Assembly: GCA_023424095.1 (NCBI GenBank) | Contig: JAFAEG010000014.1 | Coordinates: forward strand, 1-8,558 | Source of the DNA: Pseudomonadota bacterium | GTDB lineage: Bacteria > Pseudomonadota > Alphaproteobacteria > Sphingomonadales > Sphingomonadaceae | DNA length: 8,558 nucleotides | Reading direction: 5' to 3' | Part shown: positions 1-5,260 of the stretch, piece by piece | How the letters are laid out: every line of letters begins with the position of its first letter | Position numbering within the stretch: position 1 is the first letter of the stretch | Notes under the pieces: model-generated | Told to the model about the DNA's origin: nothing | Databases searched by the model: none | What the model saw: the letters and a program-made list of their open reading frames with translations, nothing else | Translations under genes and position numbers: made by a program

Positions 1-30
1 GCCCCGATCTGTGGGCGGCGGCCGAGCCAT

Positions 31-59
31 ATCGACTCCCCCGGACCGTCGGCTAGAGA
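31..59 (+). promoter_or_regulatory. Weak candidate promoter for the first operon
   Basis: TCGACT at 32-37 and TAGAGA at 54-59 lie 16 bp apart and end 27 bp before the first start codon. They match the sigma-70 consensus only partly. No better pair is visible in the 86 bases before the gene. The placement is reasonable but the call is tentative. Confidence 0.2.
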
Positions 60-86
60 CGATCGCGTAACCGATGGGAGGGCCCG

Positions 87-350
87 ATGGCCGAATTGCT
101 GGACTGGAAGCTGGAGGCCGACGGCCATATCGAGCTGTTGACGCTGGGGGGCTATGAAACTGGCAGCGCGGGCGAATTGTCGCTGCTGCGGCTCGAATAT
201 TTCCAGACGGAAGCGGCGATGAACGCGCGCGACGCGTCGGTTCTGCAATTGCGCATGCTTCCGGCCCATGCCCGCGAGCTCGCCAATGCCCTGATCCAGA
301 GCGCGGAAGCGGCTGAAAACGCCGAGGCGATCAACGCGCCGTTCGCCTGA
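87..350 (+). CDS. Small BssS-like hypothetical protein (87 aa)
   Basis: A small soluble acidic protein with no signal peptide or membrane segment. The ATG at 87 is preceded by GGGAGGG at 76-82 with a 4-base gap, which supports this start. The layout is an LRLEY strand around residues 34-38, an LQLRMLP strand around 53-59, then an alanine-rich helix (HARELANAL). This recalls the BssS family, small proteins linked in enterobacteria to biofilm control, but the resemblance is by eye and weak. It ends 14 bases before the HELSH-motif gene and probably shares its transcript. Its function is unknown; calling it a biofilm regulator would go beyond the evidence. Confidence 0.75.
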   Translation: MAELLDWKLEADGHIELLTLGGYETGSAGELSLLRLEYFQTEAAMNARDASVLQLRMLPAHARELANALIQSAEAAENAEAINAPFA

Positions 351-364
351 TCGGCGGGACCAGG

Positions 365-865
365 ATGAGCAAACGCCATCTCACCGAGGGCGAGATCGCT
401 TTGGCGCGCGAGGCGTTCGGCGACCGGCTGGCCTACACCAAGATCCGCTTCATCGACGGCGCGGCCGGCAATCCGGTCGCCAAGGCGGCGTTCAGGAATG
501 GCAACACCGCGATCACGCTCCGGCGCACGATCCATTTCAGCCCCGAACGCTTCCTGCCCGATTTCTCGACCGGCAAGCCGGCGGCGCAGGGGCTGTTCAT
601 CCATGAGCTGAGCCACGTCTGGCAATATGACCGGCTCGGCACGCTCTGGTTCTTGTGCAGATATGGCGTCCAGTTCGCCCGCGTCCGCGGCCAGGCGTGG
701 CGCATGTATGAATATGAGCAGGGCGGCACCGCCTTTCGCGGCGCGATGCTCGAGGCGCAGGCCGAAATGGCCGGCAATTATGCCGAGGCGAAAGCGGAAG
801 GGGACGCGCCGAAAATGGCGCTGATCGCGAAGAACCTGGCGGGCAGCGGCCTGTTCGGGCTCTGA
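365..865 (+). CDS. Small HExxH metallopeptidase-like protein ('vgr-related' type)
   Basis: A 166-residue protein carrying HELSHVWQ at residues 80-87. This is the zinc-binding HExxH motif of gluzincin-like peptidases, set on an FIHELSHVWQ helix. The acidic helix around E130 and E134 (LEAQAEMAGNYAE) could supply the third zinc ligand. Sphingomonad proteins of this size, with an N-terminal LTxGE segment and an IHEL-HVWQ core, are often labelled 'vgr-related protein' and resemble the DUF4157 metallopeptidase-like domain. There is no signal peptide, so it should be cytoplasmic unless delivered by another system. It follows the small BssS-like gene by 14 bases with only a weak ribosome site, which suggests translational dependence. 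No VgrG, Hcp or Rhs gene is nearby, so the secretion link implied by the name is unsupported here. Substrate and activity are unknown. Confidence 0.8.
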   Translation: MSKRHLTEGEIALAREAFGDRLAYTKIRFIDGAAGNPVAKAAFRNGNTAITLRRTIHFSPERFLPDFSTGKPAAQGLFIHELSHVWQYDRLGTLWFLCRYGVQFARVRGQAWRMYEYEQGGTAFRGAMLEAQAEMAGNYAEAKAEGDAPKMALIAKNLAGSGLFGL

Positions 866-938
866 CCCAGTAACAAATCGAGGGTTCCGTCGGGTGCATT
901 AGCCAGATAGGACGCATGCTCATCATTGGACTTCGCAC

Positions 939-1640
939 ATGAGCCCGTCGATCCCCGCATCCTTCCATTCCGACCGTGCGCCGACCGTCCCGATCCTGCG
1001 CTGGGCGCTGGCATTCTGGCTGTTCAGCTACTTTTTGTTGAGCGCCTTTGCAGGGCTGATTCCCACCGCGCCGGGCCTGTTCAACGAAACCCGGCTGGTC
1101 GCCACCGGCGCCGGCGCCTTGTGTTTCGCCCTGGTGCTGCGCTGGACCCGTCATGCCGCCGAGCGGCTGGAGACGAAGCGCGTTGCCGCGATCCTGACGA
1201 CCATCCTGCCCGCCTCCCTGTTCGTCCTCACCGCGCGGGTGGTCACCGACATGCTGCAATATGGCGAGGTCCGCGACCTCAACCGCGATGTGCGCTGGGC
1301 GATGATTTGGGCCGGCTATTTCGGCCTGTGGGTCAGCGCCGCTTTGGCCATGCAGTGGGAGCGTTGCCGCGCGGCCCAGTCCAGGCGCGCCGCGGCGGCG
1401 CAGGCGGCGGCGTTGCCGGTCGCGGCCCCGATCGTCGAACCGGTCCCCGTCCAGGCGTGGGAAGAAGCGCTCGAAGCGATCGCCGACGAACTCGCCGCGC
1501 TTCCGGCCGCGAACCGCCGCGAACTGGCCGAGCGGCTGTCCGAACGCGCCGGCTACGAACTGGCCGACGACTGGACCGGCGGTGAGCATAATCGCCGGGC
1601 GGAGATCTTGCGGCGGGTTGCCGCGCGGCTGGAGACGTAG
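939..1640 (+). CDS. Four-helix integral membrane protein of unknown function
   Basis: A 233-residue protein. Hydrophobic stretches near residues 18-41, 53-68, 82-103 and 119-140 predict four inner-membrane helices. An Ala/Pro-rich linker (about 150-172) follows, then a charged helical cytoplasmic tail (about 173-233, with EEALEAIADELAALP). This resembles a membrane sensor or anchor with a small soluble tail. I see no kinase, HAMP, GGDEF or LytTR motif. The ATG at 939 has no clear Shine-Dalgarno (upstream is ttcgcac), but an in-frame stop at 900-902 and the lack of other upstream starts favour it. It is separated from the HELSH-motif gene by 73 bp and converges on the thiamine-diphosphate enzyme gene with 3 bp between stop codons. 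Confidence 0.72.
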   Translation: MSPSIPASFHSDRAPTVPILRWALAFWLFSYFLLSAFAGLIPTAPGLFNETRLVATGAGALCFALVLRWTRHAAERLETKRVAAILTTILPASLFVLTARVVTDMLQYGEVRDLNRDVRWAMIWAGYFGLWVSAALAMQWERCRAAQSRRAAAAQAAALPVAAPIVEPVPVQAWEEALEAIADELAALPAANRRELAERLSERAGYELADDWTGGEHNRRAEILRRVAARLET

Positions 1641-1643
1641 CCG

Positions 1644-3293
1644 CTAGCGCGCGCGCAGCGCGCTGATCGTGGTCGCCGGGGTGATCTGTTCCACGTCGGT
1701 CTTCAGGTGGAGTAGCCGGACGCCTTTCTGCTGCTGCGCCTCGGCCAGCGCGGGCGCGAAATCCTCCGTCCGTTCGACCGTCGCGGCCCAGGCGCCGTAG
1801 GCGCGGGCCAAGGCGGCGAAGTCGGGGTTGATCAGGCCGGTGCCGCTGACCCGCGCGGGATATTCGCGCTCCTGGTGCATGCGGATCGTGCCGTAGGCGC
1901 CATTGTCCACGACGACGATCAGCAGGCTGGCGCCATGCGCGACTGCGGTGGCCAGCTCCTGCCCGTTCATCAGGAAATCGCCATCACCCGCGACCGCGAG
2001 CACCTGCCGCTCGGACGCGCGCAAGGCGGCGGCGACGGCGGCGGGGACGCCATAGCCCATCGAGCCGTTGGTCGGTGCGAGCTGGCTCGGCGCGGCGGCG
2101 TAGCGCCAGAAGCGGTGCACCCAGGAGGAGAAATTGCCCGCGCCGTTGCAGACGATCGTGTCGGCGGGGAGGGTATCGCGCAAGGCGAGCAGGACCTGGC
2201 CCATGTCGAGCGTCACGCCGTCGCGCGGCTTGGGCGTGGACCAGTCGAGCCATTCGGCATGGGCCTGAGCGCCCGCGTCGAAGTGGATGATCTCATCCTC
2301 CCACGCGACGCACAATTCCGCGAACTCGCGCATGTCGGCGCAGATCGGCAAATCGGTCTTGTAGATGTGGCCAAGCTCATTCGGGTCGGGATGGACGTGG
2401 ACGAGAATCTGGCCCGGATGGTCGAGCGGGATCAAAGAGAAGCCGTCCGTGGTCGCCTCACCCAGCCGCGCGCCGACGGCGATGATCAAATCGGCGTCTT
2501 TCACCCGCTTTACCAGTTTCGGATTCGGGCCGTAGCCCAGATTGCCGGCCCAGACCGGGCTGTCATTGGCGATCGAATCCTGCCGCCGGAAGGCGCCCGC
2601 CACCGGCAGGCCGATCCGCTCCGCCCATTCGCTGAACGCCGCGACTGTCCCCCGGCACCAGCCCGCGCCGCCGACAATGGCGATCGGCGCGGCGGCATCC
2701 TTCAGCAATGCCATCATCGCATCGACCGCCATCGGGTCGGCGCTCTGCGCGATGCACGGCACTTTCGGCCGGTCCACCGCCTCGACCTCGTCGGTCAGCA
2801 TGTCTTCGGGCAGCACGATCACCACCGGCCCCGGGCGGCCCGACACCGCCGTGTTCCAGGCGCGGGCGACATATTCCGGGATGCGCCGGGCATCCTCGAT
2901 CCGCAGCACTAGCTTCGCCAGCGGCGCGAACATGGTGTGGAAATCGACTTCCTGGAAACCCTCGCGGTCGCGGTCGCCGCGCGCGACGTCGCCGATGAAC
3001 AGCAGCATCGGCGTCGAATCCTGCCGCGCGACATGGCAGCCGACGCTCGCGTTGGTCGCGCCTGGCCCGCGCGTCACGAAGGCGACGCCGGGCCGCCCGG
3101 TCAGCCGCGCGTCGGCATCGGCCATATAGGAGACGCCGCCCTCCTGCCGACACACGACCAGGTCGATTGCGGGCGTGTCGTGCAGCGCATCGAGCACGGC
3201 CAGGAAACTCTCCCCCGGCACGGTGAAGATGCGGTCGCAGCCCTGCGCCACGAGGTTGTCGACGAGGATGCGGCCACCGGTGCGTTTTGTCAT
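1644..3293 (-). CDS. Thiamine-diphosphate-dependent enzyme, acetolactate synthase-like
   Basis: A 549-residue cytoplasmic enzyme of the acetolactate synthase/benzoylformate decarboxylase/oxalyl-CoA decarboxylase superfamily, with the usual three domains. The N-terminal pyrimidine-binding domain (about 5-170) carries the presumed activating glutamate E51 (CRQEGG) and the family segment GRPGVAFVTRGPGATN. A central domain spans about 190-325. The C-terminal diphosphate-binding domain has the GDG...N motif, with GDG at 436-438 and N464 (VVVDNGAYGT). These enzymes form or cleave C-C bonds next to a 2-oxo group. The RFDDR stretch typical of true acetolactate synthases is replaced by GARLGEATTDG (about 274-284), and no ilvN-like small subunit is adjacent. 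I therefore would not call it ilvB. Start ATG at 3293 fits the family N-terminus (RTGGRILVDNLVAQG), although its ribosome site is weak. It is transcribed divergently from the SCP2 gene across 125 bp. Its substrate is unknown. Confidence 0.9.
   Translation of the reverse strand: MTKRTGGRILVDNLVAQGCDRIFTVPGESFLAVLDALHDTPAIDLVVCRQEGGVSYMADADARLTGRPGVAFVTRGPGATNASVGCHVARQDSTPMLLFIGDVARGDRDREGFQEVDFHTMFAPLAKLVLRIEDARRIPEYVARAWNTAVSGRPGPVVIVLPEDMLTDEVEAVDRPKVPCIAQSADPMAVDAMMALLKDAAAPIAIVGGAGWCRGTVAAFSEWAERIGLPVAGAFRRQDSIANDSPVWAGNLGYGPNPKLVKRVKDADLIIAVGARLGEATTDGFSLIPLDHPGQILVHVHPDPNELGHIYKTDLPICADMREFAELCVAWEDEIIHFDAGAQAHAEWLDWSTPKPRDGVTLDMGQVLLALRDTLPADTIVCNGAGNFSSWVHRFWRYAAAPSQLAPTNGSMGYGVPAAVAAALRASERQVLAVAGDGDFLMNGQELATAVAHGASLLIVVVDNGAYGTIRMHQEREYPARVSGTGLINPDFAALARAYGAWAATVERTEDFAPALAEAQQQKGVRLLHLKTDVEQITPATTISALRAR
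1646..1664. repeat. GC-rich hairpin at the convergent gene junction
   Basis: AGCGCGC (1646-1652) and GCGCGCT (1658-1664) form a 7-bp inverted repeat with a 5-base loop. It begins in the last base of the thiamine-diphosphate gene's stop codon and covers its final codons. It sits where that gene meets the upstream membrane-protein gene. No T-run follows on either strand, so it is not a standard intrinsic terminator. It could pause polymerase, stabilise 3' ends, or be chance in GC-rich DNA. Confidence 0.35.
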
Positions 3294-3340
3294 ATCCAGC
3301 GCCTAATCGGCTCACGGCGAGATTTCCACCCGCCGTCTAC

Positions 3341-3354
3341 TGACACCCGTGTCA
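3341..3354. promoter_or_regulatory. Perfect-arm palindrome, TetR-like operator candidate
   Basis: TGACAC and GTGTCA flank a CC centre, giving a 14-bp inverted repeat with perfect 6-bp arms. It lies between two divergent genes, 48 bp from the start of the thiamine-diphosphate enzyme gene and 65 bp from the SCP2 gene. The size and position fit a TetR-type operator. The regulator is unknown, and no TetR gene lies in the window. Confidence 0.5.
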
Positions 3355-3360
3355 GCCCTT

Positions 3361-3382
3361 GACTTGACGTGCGCGTAAAGTC
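3361..3382. promoter_or_regulatory. 22-bp near-palindrome, LiuR/MerR-like operator candidate
   Basis: The arms GACTTGACG (3361-3369) and CGTAAAGTC (3374-3382) are complementary at 8 of 9 positions around a 4-base centre. The left arm overlaps -35-like sequences (TTGACT at 3359-3364, TTGACG at 3364-3369). The TTGACGT..CGTAAAG layout resembles operators of MerR-family LiuR regulators, which control branched-chain amino acid and acyl-CoA breakdown in proteobacteria. I see no convincing -10 element at normal spacing on either strand. The match is from memory, and the regulator gene is not in this window. Confidence 0.5.
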
Positions 3383-3418
3383 AGTCGGGAGGCACAGAAA
3401 ACACCCGGGAGAGTTTCG

Positions 3419-3718
3419 ATGACCAAGAGCGAAATGGTGGCCGCCCTCAACGAGAAGCAGGCGTGGCTGCCGGGCAAGAAGGTCAAGATCGATTATGGTT
3501 CGGAAGGCGTGGTGCTGCTCGACGGCGTTGGCGGTTCGGCCAGCGAAGATGACGGTGACGCCGACACCACGATCAAGGTCTCCTGGGACGATTGGCAGGC
3601 GCTGGCCGACGGCCAGCTCGACGGCATGACCGCCTTCATGCAGGGCAAGCTCAAGGTCGAAGGCGACATGGGCAATGCGATGCAGCTGCAGGGCGTCTTC
3701 GCCAAGCTGCGCGGCTGA
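3419..3718 (+). CDS. SCP2 sterol-binding domain protein (stand-alone)
   Basis: A 99-residue protein consisting of a single SCP2-type lipid-binding domain. The C-terminal half carries the recognisable core: DTTIKVSWDDWQALADGQLDGMTAFMQGKLKVEGDMGNAMQL, about residues 49-90. SCP2 folds bind hydrophobic ligands such as acyl-CoAs, fatty acids or sterol-like lipids in a tunnel. In bacteria such small copies are usually assigned to lipid or acyl-CoA handling. There is no signal peptide, so it should be cytoplasmic. GGGAGAG at 3407-3413 lies 5 bases before the ATG at 3419 and supports the start. Two palindromes lie just upstream, suggesting regulated expression. The divergent thiamine-diphosphate enzyme gene shares this control region. 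The natural ligand is unknown. Confidence 0.88.
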   Translation: MTKSEMVAALNEKQAWLPGKKVKIDYGSEGVVLLDGVGGSASEDDGDADTTIKVSWDDWQALADGQLDGMTAFMQGKLKVEGDMGNAMQLQGVFAKLRG

Positions 3719-3770
3719 CACCGGTCCGTCTCTCGCGCCTTCCCGCTTGCGGGTCGAGCGCCAGCCTCTA

Positions 3771-3796
3771 GTCTTCCTCCTTTCGGGGAGGGAGAC
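3771..3796 (+). promoter_or_regulatory. Hairpin covering the lipoprotein gene's ribosome binding site
   Basis: GTCTTCCTCC (3771-3780) pairs with GGAGGGAGAC (3787-3796), giving a 10-bp stem with one G-U pair and a 6-base TTTCGG loop. The 3' arm is the Shine-Dalgarno of the lipoprotein gene, whose GTG start is at 3801. Folded, it would hide the site and lower initiation, as in RNA thermometers or attenuated leaders. No U-run follows, so it is unlikely to be a terminator for the SCP2 gene. The effect is inferred, not shown. Confidence 0.55.
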
Positions 3797-3800
3797 CGGC

Positions 3801-4322
3801 GTGAAAATCACGATGATCGGCGCCAGAATGATCGGCGCCAGAATGATCGGCGCCACAATGATCGGCGGGGCGCTGCTGCTCGCGGGCTGCGGCGCGAGCG
3901 ACAATCCGGGGCCTGCACCGGCCAAGGACGCGGCTCCGACGGCGACGCCCGACCCGGCGCCCGGAGCGTCCGGCGGCGGCGGGATCATGTCCCCACATGC
4001 TTCCGATTATGCCCCCTCCCGATCGCAGCCCTTCGATGCCAGTCTGCCGATTCCCGGCCCGCCCGAATTGAGCGGCGCGCTGGTCGGGCGCTGGGGCCGG
4101 CAGAATAGCTGCGCGGAGACGATGCAATTCTTCGCTGATGGCCGGCTGACCATCCCGGATGGGCGCGCGGGCACGCCGCAATGGCGGGTGTCGACGCCCG
4201 GGCGGCTTGAACTGATCGAGAATGGCAGCAGCCAGACCGGCAATTTCGAGCTGCGCGACGCCGGCCGCACCTTGCGCCTCATCAACCCAAGCGGCCGGGC
4301 GACCGATTTCATCCGCTGCTGA
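3801..4322 (+). CDS. Small lipoprotein of unknown function
   Basis: A 173-residue protein starting at GTG 3801. The GGAGG at 3787-3791 lies 9 bases upstream, whereas the longer reading frame from 3675 has no such support and runs through the SCP2 gene. A signal peptide ends in the lipobox LLLAGC with the lipidated cysteine at residue 30, so the mature protein is membrane-anchored, probably in the outer membrane or periplasm. A Pro/Ala/Gly-rich linker (about 31-66) leads to a compact C-terminal domain (about 92-173), with LVGRWGRQNSC, FFADGRLTIPDG and GRLELIENGSS. This looks like a small beta-barrel of lipocalin-like style. Cys104 and Cys173 could form a disulfide. The signal peptide contains four copies of an MIGA(R/T)-like pentapeptide from a DNA repeat, each starting with an in-frame ATG. 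A ribosome-site hairpin precedes the gene. Function unknown. Confidence 0.75.
   Translation: MKITMIGARMIGARMIGATMIGGALLLAGCGASDNPGPAPAKDAAPTATPDPAPGASGGGGIMSPHASDYAPSRSQPFDASLPIPGPPELSGALVGRWGRQNSCAETMQFFADGRLTIPDGRAGTPQWRVSTPGRLELIENGSSQTGNFELRDAGRTLRLINPSGRATDFIRC
3813..3872 (+). repeat. 15-bp tandem repeat inside the lipoprotein signal peptide
   Basis: The unit ATGATCGGCGCCAGA occurs exactly at 3813-3827 and 3828-3842, with one change at 3843-3857. The fourth copy, 3858-3872, matches over its first ten bases. Because the unit is 15 bp, copy-number change keeps the frame and only alters signal-peptide length, encoding MIGAR, MIGAR, MIGAT, MIGGA. Each copy begins with an ATG in frame with the gene. 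Confidence 0.95.
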
Positions 4323-4330
4323 GCGGCGGC

Positions 4331-4420
4331 CGGACAAAAAGACGCTCCGGGCCCTGGGGGTCCGGAGCGGCAGGTTGGTCGCTTGAGGTTGAACCTCGCG
4401 ACCCTTGTTTCCCCACCCGC
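4331..4420 (-). ncRNA. Candidate minus-strand small RNA ending in an intrinsic terminator
   Basis: Read on the minus strand, a first stem-loop pairs GGTCGC with GCGACC (outer ends about 4403 and 4378) and contains an inner GAGG/CCTC stem. A strong 11-bp terminator-like hairpin follows, then GTCTTTTTG. The layout is that of a short (about 80-90 nt) structured RNA. I see no clear minus-strand promoter to the right of 4420, and the family is not one I recognise. It may instead be only a terminator for antisense transcription. Ends are approximate. Confidence 0.35.
4335..4368 (-). terminator. Intrinsic terminator, minus-strand orientation
   Basis: 4344-4354 pairs with 4358-4368 in an 11-bp stem (GCTCCGG opposite CCGGAGC, one G-T pair, then CCC opposite GGG) with a TGG loop. 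AAAAAG at 4335-4340 becomes a U-run only on the minus strand. On the plus strand the hairpin, 21 bases after the lipoprotein stop, is followed by ggcaggttgg without a U-run. It might still protect that mRNA's 3' end. Confidence 0.6.
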
Positions 4421-4423
4421 GCG

Positions 4424-4439
4424 GCGGCGCAAGCGCCGC
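4424..4439. repeat. Small GC inverted repeat between lipoprotein gene and scoA
   Basis: GCGGCGC (4424-4430) and GCGCCGC (4433-4439) flank AA, a 7-bp inverted repeat. It is GC-only, lacks a T-run, and may be chance. It sits about 115 bases before scoA. Confidence 0.3.
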
Positions 4440-4496
4440 GTCGCGACCGCCCCGCGGCGGGACGGACCGGCGGCCAATCCCTCCATTCCGCCCCGC

Positions 4497-4526
4497 TTGA
4501 CCCTCCGTTCCGCCCACGGCTATCGC
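4497..4526 (+). promoter_or_regulatory. Candidate promoter of the scoAB operon
   Basis: TTGACC at 4497-4502 is a good -35 match. Around 4519-4526 the sequence GCTATCGC offers a -10 at 16 to 18 bp spacing, such as TATCGC at 4521-4526. A start of transcription near 4533 would leave a leader of about 20 bases carrying AGGAG (4543-4547) before the scoA ATG. It is the best promoter-like pair in the 230-bp gap. Confidence 0.4.
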
Positions 4527-4552
4527 GCTGGCAAAGGTCACCAGGAGCGGAC

Positions 4553-5260
4553 ATGAAGAAACTCTATCCCGATGCTGCGGCGGCGCTCGAAGGGCTGCTG
4601 TTCGATGGCATGACGATCTGCGCGGGCGGCTTCGGCCTGTGCGGCATTCCGGAGCGGCTGATCGACGCGATCCAGGCGTCGGGCGTGAAGGATCTCACCA
4701 TCGCCTCGAACAATGCCGGCATCGACAATGAGGGCCTCGGCAAGTTGCTGCGCACCCGCCAGGTGAAGAAGATGATCTCCTCCTACGTGGGCGAGAATAA
4801 GGAGTTCGAGCGGCAATATCTGGCCGGCGAGCTCGAGGTGGAATTCTGCCCGCAGGGCACGCTCGCCGAGCGTTGCCGCGCCGGCGGCGCCGGCATCCCC
4901 GGCTTCTACACCAAGACCGGCGTCGGGACGAAGGTGGCCGAGGGCAAGGAAGTGAAGACTTTCGACGGCCAGGATTATATCCTGGAGCGCGGCATCTTCG
5001 CCGATCTCGCCATCGTAAAGGCCTGGCGCGCGGACGAGAGCGGCAATCTCCAGTTCCGCAAGACGGCGCGCAATTTCAACCAGCCGATGGCGACCGCGGC
5101 GAAGATCTGCGTCGTCGAGGTGGAGGAAATCGTCCCGACCGGCAGCATGGACCCCGACGCCATCCACCTGCCGAGCATCTACGCCAAGCGCATCATCGTC
5201 GGCGCGCCCTATGACAAGAAAATCGAATTCCGAACCGTGCGCGAAAGGGAGGCCGCCTGA
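4553..5260 (+). CDS. scoA: 3-oxoacid CoA-transferase subunit A
   Basis: The alpha subunit of the heterodimeric 3-oxoacid CoA-transferase (SCOT type). It moves CoA from succinyl-CoA to a 3-oxo acid such as acetoacetate, giving acetoacetyl-CoA and succinate in the cytoplasm. At 235 residues it has the normal bacterial subunit length. CoA-transferase signature 1 is complete at residues 19-33 (DGMTIC, GGFGLCGIP). Further family segments are SSYVGENKEFERQYLAGELEVEFCPQG (about 76-102) and PGFYTKTGVGT (116-126). AGGAG at 4543-4547 lies 5 bases before the ATG. Its TGA overlaps the scoB ATG by one base, so the two subunits are translationally coupled. Acetoacetate from leucine, ketone-body or fatty-acid breakdown is the likely substrate. 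The broader 3-oxoadipate type (pcaI) is less likely given the close SCOT resemblance and the lack of pca genes. Confidence 0.93.
   Translation: MKKLYPDAAAALEGLLFDGMTICAGGFGLCGIPERLIDAIQASGVKDLTIASNNAGIDNEGLGKLLRTRQVKKMISSYVGENKEFERQYLAGELEVEFCPQGTLAERCRAGGAGIPGFYTKTGVGTKVAEGKEVKTFDGQDYILERGIFADLAIVKAWRADESGNLQFRKTARNFNQPMATAAKICVVEVEEIVPTGSMDPDAIHLPSIYAKRIIVGAPYDKKIEFRTVREREAA

Noticed and set aside
365..865. HELSH-motif gene as part of a type VI secretion or Rhs toxin system
   Set aside because: No VgrG, Hcp, PAAR, Rhs or immunity gene lies in the window, and the protein has only the zinc motif in common.
597..1589. 330-residue open frame on the minus strand opposite the membrane-protein gene
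   Set aside because: It is rich in Arg/Gly/Pro/Ala with no family motif or ribosome site. It overlaps two well-supported plus-strand genes, so it is an antisense shadow typical of GC-rich DNA.
1875..2912. 345-residue open frame on the plus strand opposite the thiamine-diphosphate enzyme
   Set aside because: The minus-strand product shows intact family domains throughout. The opposite frame is low-complexity, His/Arg-rich and matches nothing recognisable.
3742..3753. CCCGC/GCGGG inverted repeat after the SCP2 gene as a terminator
   Set aside because: Only five pairs around a 2-base gap and no U-run follow. Too weak to call.
3675..3800. N-terminal extension of the lipoprotein frame back to the ATG at 3675
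   Set aside because: It overlaps the SCP2 gene, has no ribosome site, and would place a long hydrophilic segment before the signal peptide. GTG 3801 is better.
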